A stretch of DNA of 64,000 nucleotides. It comes from UBA668 sp041918155 (lineage in GTDB: Bacteria > Actinomycetota > Acidimicrobiia > Acidimicrobiales > Ilumatobacteraceae). Both the position numbers and the translations under genes were made by a program. Location of the stretch: contig JAYRWH010000048.1 of NCBI GenBank assembly GCA_041918155.1, positions 1 through 64,000 of the forward strand, written 5' to 3'. Shown piece by piece: positions 17,113-25,556 of the stretch. Below the pieces are notes generated by a model that saw only the letters and a program-made list of their open reading frames with translations, did not search any database and was not told where the DNA came from. Position 1 is the first letter of the stretch, and each line of letters opens with the position of its first letter.

Positions 17113-17117
17113 CCGTC

Positions 17118-17195
17118 TGGTCGGGGTGAGAAGATTTGAACTTCCGGCCTCCACGTCCCGAACGTGGCGCGCTAACCAAACTGCGCTACACCCCG
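17118..17195 (-). tRNA. tRNA-Pro (CGG)
   Basis: Read on the minus strand: acceptor CGGGGTG pairs with CACCCCG, the D-arm has GCGC stems, the anticodon stem is CCACG/CGTGG around loop TTCGGGA (anticodon CGG), and the T-arm loop is TTCAAAT. The terminal CCA is encoded at 17118-17120. A TAGCAT hexamer at 17213-17208 on the same strand is a possible -10 element. Confidence 0.95.
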
Positions 17196-17210
17196 TAGCG
17201 ATTGACGATG

Positions 17211-17627
17211 CTACCCGGCGACCGGCGTCTGTTCCTCAACAGAATCGTCGGCGGGTGCCGTCGGGGCGCTGATCGCGGCCGTCACGGCCCGCTTCAGGGC
17301 CAAAGGCGAGAACGGCTTCACCAGCCAGCCGTCTGCGGCCGAGCGACGCGCGAGGTGCACGTCGGCCTGGCGGTCGAGCAGCATCAGCACCTTCACGGTC
17401 GGCACGGCGCCCGAGCTTTCGTCGAGGCGCAGATCCATGGTGACGGCCATGCCGCCCTTGGACCCGATTTGCAGGTCGAGGATCACCAGGTCCGGGGTGC
17501 GCTCGCTGACGAGGTCGCTGACGAAGCGGCCCTCTCGGCAGATCGTGAACGACGTGTCAGGGCCGCTGAGGGCGGCGGTGATGTCGTTGACGACATGGTC
17601 GGCATCGGTGGCGACGAGGATGTGCAC
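17211..17627 (-). CDS. Stand-alone response-regulator receiver protein
   Basis: 138 residues, a receiver domain with no output domain. The acidic pocket is D8/D10, the phosphoacceptor is D51 in LVILDLQIGS, and the conserved lysine is K104 in WLVKPF. The Thr/Ser switch position is in VLMLLDR, where a leucine replaces the usual hydroxyl residue. A short acidic/proline tail follows. It probably acts through protein contact downstream of an unlinked histidine kinase. The gene lies 70 bp after the macrodomain gene. The GTG start at 17627 leaves a normal receiver N-terminus. Confidence 0.85.
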   Translation of the reverse strand: MHILVATDADHVVNDITAALSGPDTSFTICREGRFVSDLVSERTPDLVILDLQIGSKGGMAVTMDLRLDESSGAVPTVKVLMLLDRQADVHLARRSAADGWLVKPFSPLALKRAVTAAISAPTAPADDSVEEQTPVAG

Positions 17628-17697
17628 GTCGCGACGTTACCGGGTGCCGGGTGAGCGGTGGAAGACGGCCCCGCCGGCGGGCGAATCAGCCGACGCG

Positions 17698-18213
17698 TCA
17701 GCCGGCGCCGGCGGCCATCAGCTCGGCCAGGTAGATGTCGAGCGTGCGCTGGTCGAAGCACACGAACGTGACGAGTTCCACCCGGGTCTCGGTCGCCAGC
17801 ACGGTCGCTACGGCGACGCGCGTGGCGGCCTCCTTGGGGTAGCCGAAGACGCCGGTGGAGATCGCCGGGAAGGCGACTGAGTGCGCCCCCACCTCGTCCG
17901 CGCGGGCCAGCGACTCTCGGTAGCACGCTGCCAACAACTCAGCCTCGCCGTGAGTGCCGCCGTCCCACACCGGACCCACGGTGTGGATCACCCATTTGGC
18001 GGGGAGGCCGAACCCGGGCGTGATCCTCGCCTCGCCGGTGGGGCAGCCGCCCAGCGTGCGACAGCGGGCGAGCAGTTCGGAGCCCGCGGCCCGGTGGATC
18101 GCCCCATCCACGCCGCCCCCGCCGAGCAGCGACTCGTTGGCAGCATTGACGATCGCATCGCAGGCCATCAGGGTGATGTCGCCGAGCTCGACGGTGATGT
18201 GCAGCTCGCTCAT
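17698..18213 (-). CDS. Macrodomain protein (ADP-ribose / O-acetyl-ADP-ribose hydrolase)
   Basis: 171 residues, a complete single macrodomain. Family motifs are CDAIVNAANESLLGGGGVDG, the catalytic/adenine-binding loop, then KWVIHTVGPVW and FPAISTGVFGYP for the diphosphate loop. Such MacroD-type enzymes remove ADP-ribose from proteins or deacetylate O-acetyl-ADP-ribose. The start lies 10 bp after the second ArsA-type gene, so they are likely co-transcribed, though a functional link is unclear. Confidence 0.92.
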   Translation of the reverse strand: MSELHITVELGDITLMACDAIVNAANESLLGGGGVDGAIHRAAGSELLARCRTLGGCPTGEARITPGFGLPAKWVIHTVGPVWDGGTHGEAELLAACYRESLARADEVGAHSVAFPAISTGVFGYPKEAATRVAVATVLATETRVELVTFVCFDQRTLDIYLAELMAAGAG

Positions 18214-18223
18214 CGAGGACGCC

Positions 18224-19315
18224 TCATGCGACTCCCCCGCCGCCCTCGCCCTCGAACAACAGACCGCGGATCGTGGTGAGCGCGGTCATCGTGTGCACGT
18301 CGCCGGGCAGGGTGGGTACCCATGTGGTGTGCACGCCCTCGGCCACACCCGTGGTTGTCATCAGCATCTCGGCCTGCTCGCGCTCCAGCGCCGCGGTCGC
18401 CTGCAGGTCGGCGAGGTTGTCGTAGAGCTGGCCCAGCTCGATACCTCGCGGCCGCTTGGCCGGCAGCGACCCGAACGTGGGCGTGCAGCGGTTCACCACA
18501 ACTGCCCCGACAGCCAGCCCGGCCGTGTGCAGGCGCCCGGCGAAGTAGCAGGCTTCCTCGATCGTGTCGGCCCGTGGCGAGGCGACGAGCACGAAGCGGG
18601 TGACGTCGCTGTGCAACAGCGCAAGTACCTCGTCGGCCCGGGAGCGGAACCCGGTCTCCATGCCCGAGAAGGCCTGGAAGAAGGCCACCGCGTCGGCGAG
18701 CACGTCGCCGCCCACGACCTTGCCGATCGTGCGCAGGATCGGCTGGGTGGCCACGTTGAGCACCTTCAGGCCTCGCCGCGTGGGCATCATCAGCAGCTTG
18801 AAGAGGGGGTGGTCGATGAAGCGGGCGATCGTGCGCGGTGCGTCGAGGAAGTCGAGCGCGTTGCGGGTCGGCGGGGTGTCGACGATGACGAGGTCGAAGC
18901 GCTCGTCGCGGTGCAGGGCGTGCAGGCGCTCCGCGGCCATGTACTCCTGCGTGCCCGAGAGTGAGCCGGCGACATTGCGGTAGAAGCCGTTGGCGAGGAT
19001 CCGTTCGGCCTGCTCGGCATCCTCCGCGTTGGCGCGCACCAGGCCGTCGAATGTCGTGGCGGTGTCGAGCATCAGCGCCCACAGCTCGCCGCTACCGGGC
19101 ACGTCGAGGCGGATCGGGTCGTTGCTGAGTCCGCCGGGCACCCCGAGCGCGTCGGCCAGCCGTTTGGCCGGGTCGATCGTCACCACGACCGCGCTACGTC
19201 CCAGCCGCGAGGCCTCCATGCCGAGGGCCGCGGCGGCGGTGGTCTTGCCCACCCCGCCCGAGCCGCAGCAGACGATCACCTCCGCCGTCGCCAGGTGCTG
19301 TTCCAGCGTTGTCAC
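18224..19315 (-). CDS. ArsA/GET3-type ATPase, second of a tandem pair
   Basis: 363 residues from the GTG at 19315, which overlaps the upstream stop by four bases; an ATG at 19327 is an alternative. The P-loop is VCCGSGGVGKTTAAAALG with the deviant-Walker lysine type, Switch I is VVVTIDPAKRLADALG and Switch II is FDLVIVDTPPTRNALDFLD. The family includes arsenite-pump ATPases and tail-anchored protein targeting factors. In actinobacteria two such genes sit in tandem (the pair Rv3679/Rv3680 of M. tuberculosis), forming a heteromer linked to envelope glycan export. No arsenic genes are nearby, so an arsenite role is unlikely. Confidence 0.85.
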   Translation of the reverse strand: MTTLEQHLATAEVIVCCGSGGVGKTTAAAALGMEASRLGRSAVVVTIDPAKRLADALGVPGGLSNDPIRLDVPGSGELWALMLDTATTFDGLVRANAEDAEQAERILANGFYRNVAGSLSGTQEYMAAERLHALHRDERFDLVIVDTPPTRNALDFLDAPRTIARFIDHPLFKLLMMPTRRGLKVLNVATQPILRTIGKVVGGDVLADAVAFFQAFSGMETGFRSRADEVLALLHSDVTRFVLVASPRADTIEEACYFAGRLHTAGLAVGAVVVNRCTPTFGSLPAKRPRGIELGQLYDNLADLQATAALEREQAEMLMTTTGVAEGVHTTWVPTLPGDVHTMTALTTIRGLLFEGEGGGGVA

Positions 19316-20169
19316 GGTGCGTCCCATTCGGCGGCGAGCTGCTCGATCGACGACGCGTCGAGCAGCGAGCCAGGCACTTGCGGCAAGATGAGCTGGGGAA
19401 GGCCGAGCATGTCGCCGAGGTCGCAGCATGCGGCCTCGTGCAAGAGGCGGCGGGCAGTGCGGAACTCGCCGGCGAGGCGCATCGGGCTGCCCTCGGGGGC
19501 GGCGTCGGTGGGCAGGGCGGGGCCCGAGTCGACCCCGTTCACCACGATCGGGGCCAGGTGCACGCCGACCTTCTCCTCGAGCGCGTACGCCGTCTCCACC
19601 GCCTCGTTGATCGGGGTGGTCTCGGGCAGGGTGACGAGGATCACCTGACAGCGGGTCGGGTCGGCGAGCATCGCCGCGACCTCGGTGGCCTGGGTGTGGA
19701 TCGGCCCGCCGCGCACGCTCGTGAGCAAGCTCTTCGCCGCGGTCAGGAAGGTGATCGCATGGCCGGCGGCCGGCCCGTCGACGACGATCAGGTCGTACTC
19801 GCCGCCACGCTCGACCTGCTTGATCTTGCCGAGTACGACCATGTCGTCGATTCCGGGCGAAGCCGTGGCCACGACATCGATGACACCGCTGTTGACCAGC
19901 CGCCGGGTGACCCGCCCCAGGCCGTGGGTGTCGAGATACTCGGCCAGCGCCGCCGTCGCGGAGAGCGACAGCACTTCCACGTCGGGCAGCAGGCGAGTGA
20001 GGTGCTCTTTGCCGTCGAGTTCCACCACCAGCACTTTGCGCCCACGACGGATTGCCGCACGCGCCAAAACGGCGGTTACCGTGGTCTTCCCAACGCCACC
20101 CTTGCCGGCCACTATGGCCACCTTGGCGCTGGTGAGGAACTGCAGCGGATCGACGCTTCTCGGAGGCAC
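19312..20169 (-). CDS. ArsA/GET3-type ATPase, first of a tandem pair
   Basis: 285 residues. The P-loop is VAGKGGVGKTTVTAVLA and Switch I is VLVVELDGKEHLTRLL, where aspartate sits as in ArsA; Switch II is YDLIVVDGPAAGHAITFL. It is shorter than its neighbour and lacks the metal-binding cysteines of arsenite pumps. A TAGTCT hexamer eight bases before the GTG at 20169 suggests a leaderless transcript whose promoter lies within the start of the opposite nfeD-like gene; the two start codons are separated by only two bases. Confidence 0.85.
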   Translation of the reverse strand: MPPRSVDPLQFLTSAKVAIVAGKGGVGKTTVTAVLARAAIRRGRKVLVVELDGKEHLTRLLPDVEVLSLSATAALAEYLDTHGLGRVTRRLVNSGVIDVVATASPGIDDMVVLGKIKQVERGGEYDLIVVDGPAAGHAITFLTAAKSLLTSVRGGPIHTQATEVAAMLADPTRCQVILVTLPETTPINEAVETAYALEEKVGVHLAPIVVNGVDSGPALPTDAAPEGSPMRLAGEFRTARRLLHEAACCDLGDMLGLPQLILPQVPGSLLDASSIEQLAAEWDAP

Positions 20170-20171
20170 TT

Positions 20172-21530
20172 GTGCGCAGACTAGTCATCACCCTTCTCGT
20201 TGGCCCGCTCTTCGGGTTGGCGGGTCTGTCGTTGGCCGTCGGCCATGCGGCCGCGGAGGGCGATGACAGTGCGGCCGCGGCGGCCCTCCAGCCCGTCGAT
20301 GTGCTGCAAGTGAGCGGCCTGTTCGACGAGGTCTTGGTGCAATCGGTGGAGAATGCGATCGACCGCGCCGAGTCCGGTGACTCGCAGGCGCTGATCCTGC
20401 AGCTCAACACCCAGGGCTCGGTCGTGAGCGAGACAGCCATGCGTCACCTGCTGCAGAAGGTGGCCGACGCCAAGGTCGCGATCGGCGTGTGGGTCGGCCC
20501 CTCGCGGGCGGCGCGCGCCTACGGCCTGCCTGCTCAGCTGTTCGGCGTGGCCGACGTGACGGCGATGGTCGCCGGCAGCCGGATCGGCCATACGGGGCCG
20601 CTGCTCACGCTCGACAACGGCAGGAAGGTCGATCTCGGCGCGGGCACCGACCAGCTGCGCAACGGGTCGATGTCGTTCGCCGAGGCCCGCCGCGTGGGCG
20701 TGCTGCGCCTCGACACCACCGATGAGGGTGTGCCGACGGTGCGCAGCATGGTGCTGGCGATGGACGGCGTCACCCTCGAGGACGGCACCGTCGTCGACAC
20801 GGTGGTGCAGGAACTCGACGACAAGGGGCAGACGCAGAACGTCGCCACGCTCGTGCGCTTCTCCGGCCTGGGCCTCACCGAGGAGTTGTTCCACACGGTC
20901 GCCAGCCCGGCCATGGCCTACCTGCTGCTCGTGATCGGTCTGTGCCTGCTCGTGTTCGAGTTCTTCACGGCGGGTGTCGGCATCGCCGGTATCGTCGGCG
21001 CGGCCTGTGTGCTGTTCGGCTGCTACGGGCTCGCCGAGCTGCCCACTCGGCCGGGTGCGATTGCCCTGCTGCTCATCGCCATGGTCGCGTTCGCGATCGA
21101 TGTGCAGGTGGGCATTCCACGGTTCTGGACCGGCACCGGCGTCACCCTGTTCGTTCTCGGCTCGTGGTTCCTCTACGAGCCCCAGCAGGGCACCGATCTA
21201 CGCCTCAGCTGGATCACCCTGCTCGTGGGAATCGTCGGCGTGCTCATCACGTTCGTCGTCGGCATGCCCTCGATGGTGCGCACCCGCTTCGCGACCCCCA
21301 CGATCGGGCGCGATTGGATGATCGGCTCCACCGGCACCGCCGTCGGCACGATCGACCCCGATGGTGTCGCCCAGGTCGGCGAGGCCAAGTGGCGGGCGCG
21401 CACCCACCGTGCCACCCCGATCGCCGCCGGCGAGGAGCTGAAGGTCGTGGCGATCGACGGCATCACCCTTGAGGTCGAGCCGCTGGAAGGCGCCGCCCGC
21501 GACCACCGCGAGCGCCGCGCCAAGGTCTGA
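20172..21530 (+). CDS. NfeD-family membrane protein with degenerate ClpP-like protease domain
   Basis: 452 residues. A signal peptide or membrane anchor (1-30) precedes a ClpP-class domain (about 40-220), four to five transmembrane helices (about 240-370) and a C-terminal NfeD OB-fold (about 385-440, GTAVGTIDPDGVAQVGEAKW). In active relatives the loop after the PxGA motif contains the nucleophile in ASAG; here the stretch PSRAARAYGLPAQ has no serine there, so proteolysis is doubtful. A GGAGG site five bases upstream supports the GTG at 20172. Likely role is membrane-protein quality control or lipid-raft organisation together with flotillin-like partners, none of which is in this window. Confidence 0.8.
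   Translation: MRRLVITLLVGPLFGLAGLSLAVGHAAAEGDDSAAAAALQPVDVLQVSGLFDEVLVQSVENAIDRAESGDSQALILQLNTQGSVVSETAMRHLLQKVADAKVAIGVWVGPSRAARAYGLPAQLFGVADVTAMVAGSRIGHTGPLLTLDNGRKVDLGAGTDQLRNGSMSFAEARRVGVLRLDTTDEGVPTVRSMVLAMDGVTLEDGTVVDTVVQELDDKGQTQNVATLVRFSGLGLTEELFHTVASPAMAYLLLVIGLCLLVFEFFTAGVGIAGIVGAACVLFGCYGLAELPTRPGAIALLLIAMVAFAIDVQVGIPRFWTGTGVTLFVLGSWFLYEPQQGTDLRLSWITLLVGIVGVLITFVVGMPSMVRTRFATPTIGRDWMIGSTGTAVGTIDPDGVAQVGEAKWRARTHRATPIAAGEELKVVAIDGITLEVEPLEGAARDHRERRAKV
20178..20183 (-). promoter_or_regulatory. -10 hexamer for the ArsA-type operon
   Basis: TAGTCT on the minus strand, eight bases before GTG 20169, inside the first codons of the opposite gene. Confidence 0.5.
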
Positions 21531-21581
21531 TCGAAGGCTCCCGACCGGGCGGAACCGGTGGCGAGGGACGATACTGGCATC

Positions 21582-22496
21582 ATGGTGACCGTCGTCGACC
21601 GGCGCACGTTCGTGCAGGATCGGCCGGCCAGCTACGGGATCGTCGGCGAGGGCATGCCGGTGGTGCTGTTGCACGGCTGGGCGCTCGGCCAGCACACCTA
21701 CCGCGACGTGATCACGACGATCGCGGAGCAGGGTTGCCGCGTGATTGCCCCCGCCCTGCCCGGCTTCGGTGGAACGGCAGATCTCCCCGGCGAGTTGTTC
21801 TCGATGCGCGGCTACGCCCAGTGGGTCGCCGACCTGCTGGAGACGATCGAGGTGGAGGAGTCCGTCGTCGTCGTGGGCCATAGCTTCGGCGGCGGCGTGT
21901 CCGTGCGCTTCGCCCGCGACCACCGTGAGCGGGTGCGCAGCCTGGTTCTGGTGAACTCGGTCGGCGGGTCGTCGTGGAAGGCTGGCGGAGGCCTGCGCAG
22001 CATCACGGAGCGGCCGCTGTGGGACTGGGGCCTGCACTTCCCAGGCGACGTGTGGCCGCTGCGCCAGGCGACGCGGGTGCTGCCCGTGCTCGCCGAAGAC
22101 CTGCTGCCCAACCTGGTGCGCAACCCGCGGGCGATCGTGAAGGTTGCCAACCTTGCCCGCCGCGCCGACCTGCGCGGTGAGCTGGAGGAACTGCGCGACA
22201 CCGGCCTACCGATCAGCATCATCTGGGGCACCCGCGACGGCATCATCCCGCGTGAGTCGTTCGAGGCCTTGTGCGTTGCGTCGGGAGTACAAGGCACGGT
22301 CGTGGAGGGCTCGCATAGCTGGCTGCTGGCCGACCCAGAGCAGTTCGGCGAAATCATCACCAACGATGTCAATGTCGCCAAGGCCGCCCGCGAACTGGAG
22401 CAGAGGGCCGCCGAGAAGGGCCGCCGCCGCAAAGGCCTGCGCCGCGTGCAGTCGCTCCACATGTGGCACCACCCCCACTCCGGCACCGACGACTGA
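21582..22496 (+). CDS. Alpha/beta hydrolase
   Basis: 304 residues from the ATG at 21582. The fold is clear: oxyanion region VVLLHGWALG, nucleophile elbow VVGHSFGGGVSVRF (Ser), a cap domain at about 140-220, the acid residue in SIIWGTRDGIIP and a catalytic histidine in VEGSHSWLLADPEQF. The basic tail with AEKGRRRKGLRRVQ is unusual. It could be an esterase, lipase or haloalkane-type hydrolase; the substrate is not readable. An in-frame ATG-less extension to 21558 is possible but adds non-conserved residues. It is convergent with selB, with 6 bp between the stops. Confidence 0.85.
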   Translation: MVTVVDRRTFVQDRPASYGIVGEGMPVVLLHGWALGQHTYRDVITTIAEQGCRVIAPALPGFGGTADLPGELFSMRGYAQWVADLLETIEVEESVVVVGHSFGGGVSVRFARDHRERVRSLVLVNSVGGSSWKAGGGLRSITERPLWDWGLHFPGDVWPLRQATRVLPVLAEDLLPNLVRNPRAIVKVANLARRADLRGELEELRDTGLPISIIWGTRDGIIPRESFEALCVASGVQGTVVEGSHSWLLADPEQFGEIITNDVNVAKAARELEQRAAEKGRRRKGLRRVQSLHMWHHPHSGTDD

Positions 22497-22502
22497 ACAC
22501 AA

Positions 22503-24212
22503 TCAGGTGGGGAGGCGGGGGCCGGCGATGCGGAGGTCGTCGCGGCGGCGGGTGATGGCCCGGGCGTCGAGTTCGTTGGCGAGCGGGAGGGCGTGCTTGC
22601 GGGTGATGGCGAGCGCGTCGCGGAACTGCGCCATCGTGAATCCGTCCGGGTGTCGTTGGAGGAGTGTGGCCGCGGCCGCCGCGGCGGTGTCGATCGCGCT
22701 CGGGTGGAAGACGATGCCGTCGCGCTCCACCACCAGCCCGCGGCGCACGAGCTCGCGTAGCTCGGCCCGATCGATGCCGGTGGGGTCGGGTGGGGCGGCG
22801 CCGCCGACGAGGAGCGCGGAGAGGAAGGGATGGTCGGTGAGAGGGTCGCGCCGTTCGCCAGACCGCGCCCGGCCGCCCTCGATGGTGATACCCGCCAGCG
22901 TGGCCAGCACGGCCCGTTCGCGCTCATCGAGCGCGGCCACTTCCAGGCCCAGCTCCGGAGCGGCGGTGACCCGGGCTCGCAGGCCCTCCTCTGTGGCCGC
23001 CAGAGCAGCGGTGGCCACCACCCAGCGGCCCACGGTCGCCGGCCGGGTCTCGCCCGTCAGCGCCTCCAATTCGGCCGTCTCCAGCCATCCATGCTCGGCC
23101 ACCAGCCGGTCGATGGAGCGGTCGGGGCGGGCTTTGGAGGCGGGCAGCACGGGGGCCACGTCGAGCACCTCGCCACCGCCCACCGTTTCGTCACGTCCCG
23201 ATTCGCGCAGTACGAACCGATCGCCGGGCAGCAGCGGCACCTGCTGGGCGAGGTGGAGGCGCACGAGGCCGCTTGCGCCCGGGGGGAGGGATTCGCTGCC
23301 GAGCACCCGCAGCCGCGCCGGGAACTCGCCCGAGCCGATGTAGGCCAGGTACGCGCCCCGCCGCGAGACGGCATGGCCGAGCGCGGGCAGCACCGTGAGG
23401 CTCGCGTCGAAGCGCTGCGTGGGCCGCCACTGCTCGGGGCGCACCGCAGCGTCGCCGCGACGCAGGTCGGTGTGATCCACGCCGGCCAGGTTGAGCGCCA
23501 CCCGGTTGCCCGGCCCGATGCGCTCGTGGCGCTCGCCGTGCGACTGGATGCCCCGCACGCGCACGTCGTGCGCGCCGGCGCGCAGATGCGCGTCGACGGC
23601 CAGGGTGCCGCCGGTGAGCGTGCCGGTCACCACCGTGCCACTGCCCTTGGCCGCGAACACGCGGTCGATCCACAGGCGCGGCCGGCCGCGGTCGATGGCC
23701 CCTGGCGTCGTGCGTGCCAGGGTGGTGAGCGCGGCGCGCAGGTCGTCGAGGCCGGCTCTCGTCGTCGCGCTCACCGGCACGATCGCGGCGTCGGCGAGGA
23801 AGGTGTCAACGTGGTGGTCGCGCACGTCCATTTCCTGCAGGGCGCGCCACTCGTCGTCCACCTGGTCGGCCTTCGTGAGCGCCACGATCCCGTGGCGCAG
23901 GCCGACGAGTTCGAGGATGCGCAGGTGCTCCTCGCTCTGGGGCTTCCAGCCCTCGGTGGCGGCCACGACGAACACGCACGCATCCACGCCACCGACGCCG
24001 GCGAGCATGTTGCGCAGGAAGCGAACATGGCCGGGGACGTCGACGAAGCTCACCTGGTCGCCGCCGGGCAGCGTCGTGTGCGCGAAACCGAGGTCGATGG
24101 TGAGGCCGCGGCGGCGCTCTTCTTCCAGCCGGTCGGGGTCGGTACCGGTGAGCGCACGCACGAGTGACGACTTTCCGTGGTCGACATGGCCGGCGGTGGC
24201 GATGACGCGCAT
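22503..24212 (-). CDS. selB: Selenocysteine-specific elongation factor
   Basis: 569 residues. SelB brings Sec-tRNA to UGA codons next to a SECIS hairpin. The G domain has GHVDHGKSSLVRALTG (G1), RRGLTIDLGFA (G2), DVPGHVRFLRNM (G3) and TKAD (G4); beta-barrel domains follow, and the C-terminal winged helices end with DGFTMAQFRDALAITRKHA, typical of SelB wing 4 that binds the SECIS. Length is normal for bacterial SelB. It follows selA by 17 bp in the same transcript. Its presence implies that the genome encodes selenoproteins and a selC tRNA, neither of which I find in this window. Confidence 0.95.
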   Translation of the reverse strand: MRVIATAGHVDHGKSSLVRALTGTDPDRLEEERRRGLTIDLGFAHTTLPGGDQVSFVDVPGHVRFLRNMLAGVGGVDACVFVVAATEGWKPQSEEHLRILELVGLRHGIVALTKADQVDDEWRALQEMDVRDHHVDTFLADAAIVPVSATTRAGLDDLRAALTTLARTTPGAIDRGRPRLWIDRVFAAKGSGTVVTGTLTGGTLAVDAHLRAGAHDVRVRGIQSHGERHERIGPGNRVALNLAGVDHTDLRRGDAAVRPEQWRPTQRFDASLTVLPALGHAVSRRGAYLAYIGSGEFPARLRVLGSESLPPGASGLVRLHLAQQVPLLPGDRFVLRESGRDETVGGGEVLDVAPVLPASKARPDRSIDRLVAEHGWLETAELEALTGETRPATVGRWVVATAALAATEEGLRARVTAAPELGLEVAALDERERAVLATLAGITIEGGRARSGERRDPLTDHPFLSALLVGGAAPPDPTGIDRAELRELVRRGLVVERDGIVFHPSAIDTAAAAAATLLQRHPDGFTMAQFRDALAITRKHALPLANELDARAITRRRDDLRIAGPRLPT

Positions 24213-24229
24213 GTCGCTCGGGTGACCGT

Positions 24230-25522
24230 TCAGCTCGGCAGTGCGGCGATGGCCGCAGCGACGAGTGCGTCGTCTGCCGGGTCGATCGTGCGCAGGTCGA
24301 TGAGGGTCGCGCCGTCGCGCGTGCGGGCGACGATCGGGGTGAGCGCGGCGCGCAGCGCGGCGAGGTGGTCGCCGTCGATCGCGACGGCAACCGAGGGGAT
24401 CACCATGCCCGGGGCGGACCCCGCGCCCGGTAGCGCCTCCGACGGCACCACGGTGCCGCGGCCGACGTCGGCCACGAGTTGCGACGCGCGCACCGACAGG
24501 TCATTGACGCTCGCGTTCGCCATCCGCCAGAACGGGATGGTCTGGTCCGCGGTCCGGTCGAGGTACGCGAGCGCGACGTGCTGCAGCGCCAACAGCACAT
24601 GCGCTCCCGGCCGCACAGCACGGGCCAGGGGATGGGCGGCGCAGGCCTTCACGAGATCGGCGCGACCGGCGATGATGCCCGCCTGCGGCCCACCGAGCAG
24701 CTTGTCGCCGGAGAACGTCACGAGTGCCGCACCGGCGGCCAGCGTCTGTCGCGCCGCGGGCTCGTCGGCCAGCCACGTGGGCGGTGCGCCCGGCAGCCAC
24801 GGGCAGGTGGCGTCGACGAGGCCGCTGCCGATGTCGGCCACCACGGGCACGGGCAGGGTGGCGAGCTGTTCCACCGCCGTGTCTTCGACGAAGCCCTCGA
24901 CGCGGTAGTTGCTCGGGTGCACCTTCAGCACGAGCGCGACATCGGCGTGCTTGCGCGTGAGCGCCTTGGTGTAGTCCGCGAGGCGGGTGCGATTGGTCGT
25001 GCCCACGTCGACCAGGTGGGCACCGCTCTGCTCCATCACCTCGGGCACGCGGAAGCCGCCGCCGATCTCCACGCTCTCGCCGCGGCTCACCAGCACCTGC
25101 CGGTCGCGGGCCAGAGCAGCGAGCACGAGTAGCACGGCCGCGGCGTTGTTGTTCACCACCATCGCCGCCTCGGCGCCGCACAGCGTGGCGAACAGCCCGC
25201 CAACGGCTGCCTGGCGCGAGCCGCGCTCGCCGGTGGTGAGATCGAGCTCGACATTGACCGCCTGTGCCGGGTGTTCGAAGGCCAGCGGCGCCCGCCCGAG
25301 GTTGGTGTGCAGCAGCACGCCCGTTGCGTTGATCACCGGCGACAGCAGCAGTCGGCGATACCGCTCGGCGCGCTCGATCGCTGCCTGATCGGCGTAGGCC
25401 GTCGGCCCTTCGGCCACCGCGGCACGGGCGAGTTCCACGCAGACCGCGTGGGGCAGCCCGCTCGCGGCGCCCATCGCCCGCGCCAGCCGGTCGACGCTGG
25501 GGGGTCGATCGTCACCACTCAC
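24230..25522 (-). CDS. selA: L-seryl-tRNA(Sec) selenium transferase
   Basis: 430 residues. This PLP enzyme converts Ser-tRNA(Sec) to Sec-tRNA using selenophosphate. Features seen: INATGVLLHTNLGRAPL near the N-terminus, ARDRQVLVSRGESVEIGGGF, LVDVGTTNRTRLADY, and the PLP lysine in TFSGDKLLGGPQAGII. The GTG at 25522 is chosen because TACGCT lies eight bases upstream; an ATG at 25558 would overlap the dut start on the other strand, and an opening to 25801 runs antisense through dut. Confidence 0.94.
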   Translation of the reverse strand: MSGDDRPPSVDRLARAMGAASGLPHAVCVELARAAVAEGPTAYADQAAIERAERYRRLLLSPVINATGVLLHTNLGRAPLAFEHPAQAVNVELDLTTGERGSRQAAVGGLFATLCGAEAAMVVNNNAAAVLLVLAALARDRQVLVSRGESVEIGGGFRVPEVMEQSGAHLVDVGTTNRTRLADYTKALTRKHADVALVLKVHPSNYRVEGFVEDTAVEQLATLPVPVVADIGSGLVDATCPWLPGAPPTWLADEPAARQTLAAGAALVTFSGDKLLGGPQAGIIAGRADLVKACAAHPLARAVRPGAHVLLALQHVALAYLDRTADQTIPFWRMANASVNDLSVRASQLVADVGRGTVVPSEALPGAGSAPGMVIPSVAVAIDGDHLAALRAALTPIVARTRDGATLIDLRTIDPADDALVAAAIAALPS

Positions 25523-25530
25523 GACGGCCG

Positions 25531-25536
25531 AGCGTA
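25531..25536 (-). promoter_or_regulatory. -10 hexamer for selA-selB
   Basis: TACGCT on the minus strand, eight bases before GTG 25522, in a 34-bp gap shared with the dut promoter. Confidence 0.55.
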
Positions 25537-25540
25537 CCCC

Positions 25541-25546
25541 TACACT
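25541..25546 (+). promoter_or_regulatory. -10 hexamer for dut
   Basis: TACACT, ten bases before the ATG at 25557; only four bases separate it from the opposing selA hexamer. Confidence 0.45.
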
Positions 25547-25556
25547 CGCGGCCGTC

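Noticed and set aside
18224..20169. Arsenic resistance locus
   Set aside because: No arsenite permease, ArsR or reductase is nearby and metal-binding cysteines are absent; tandem ArsA-type genes are common in actinobacteria for other roles.
18224..20440. Single 738-codon ArsA-like fusion
   Set aside because: The first 370 codons are an out-of-frame reading of the first ArsA gene; the true second gene starts at 19315 or 19327.
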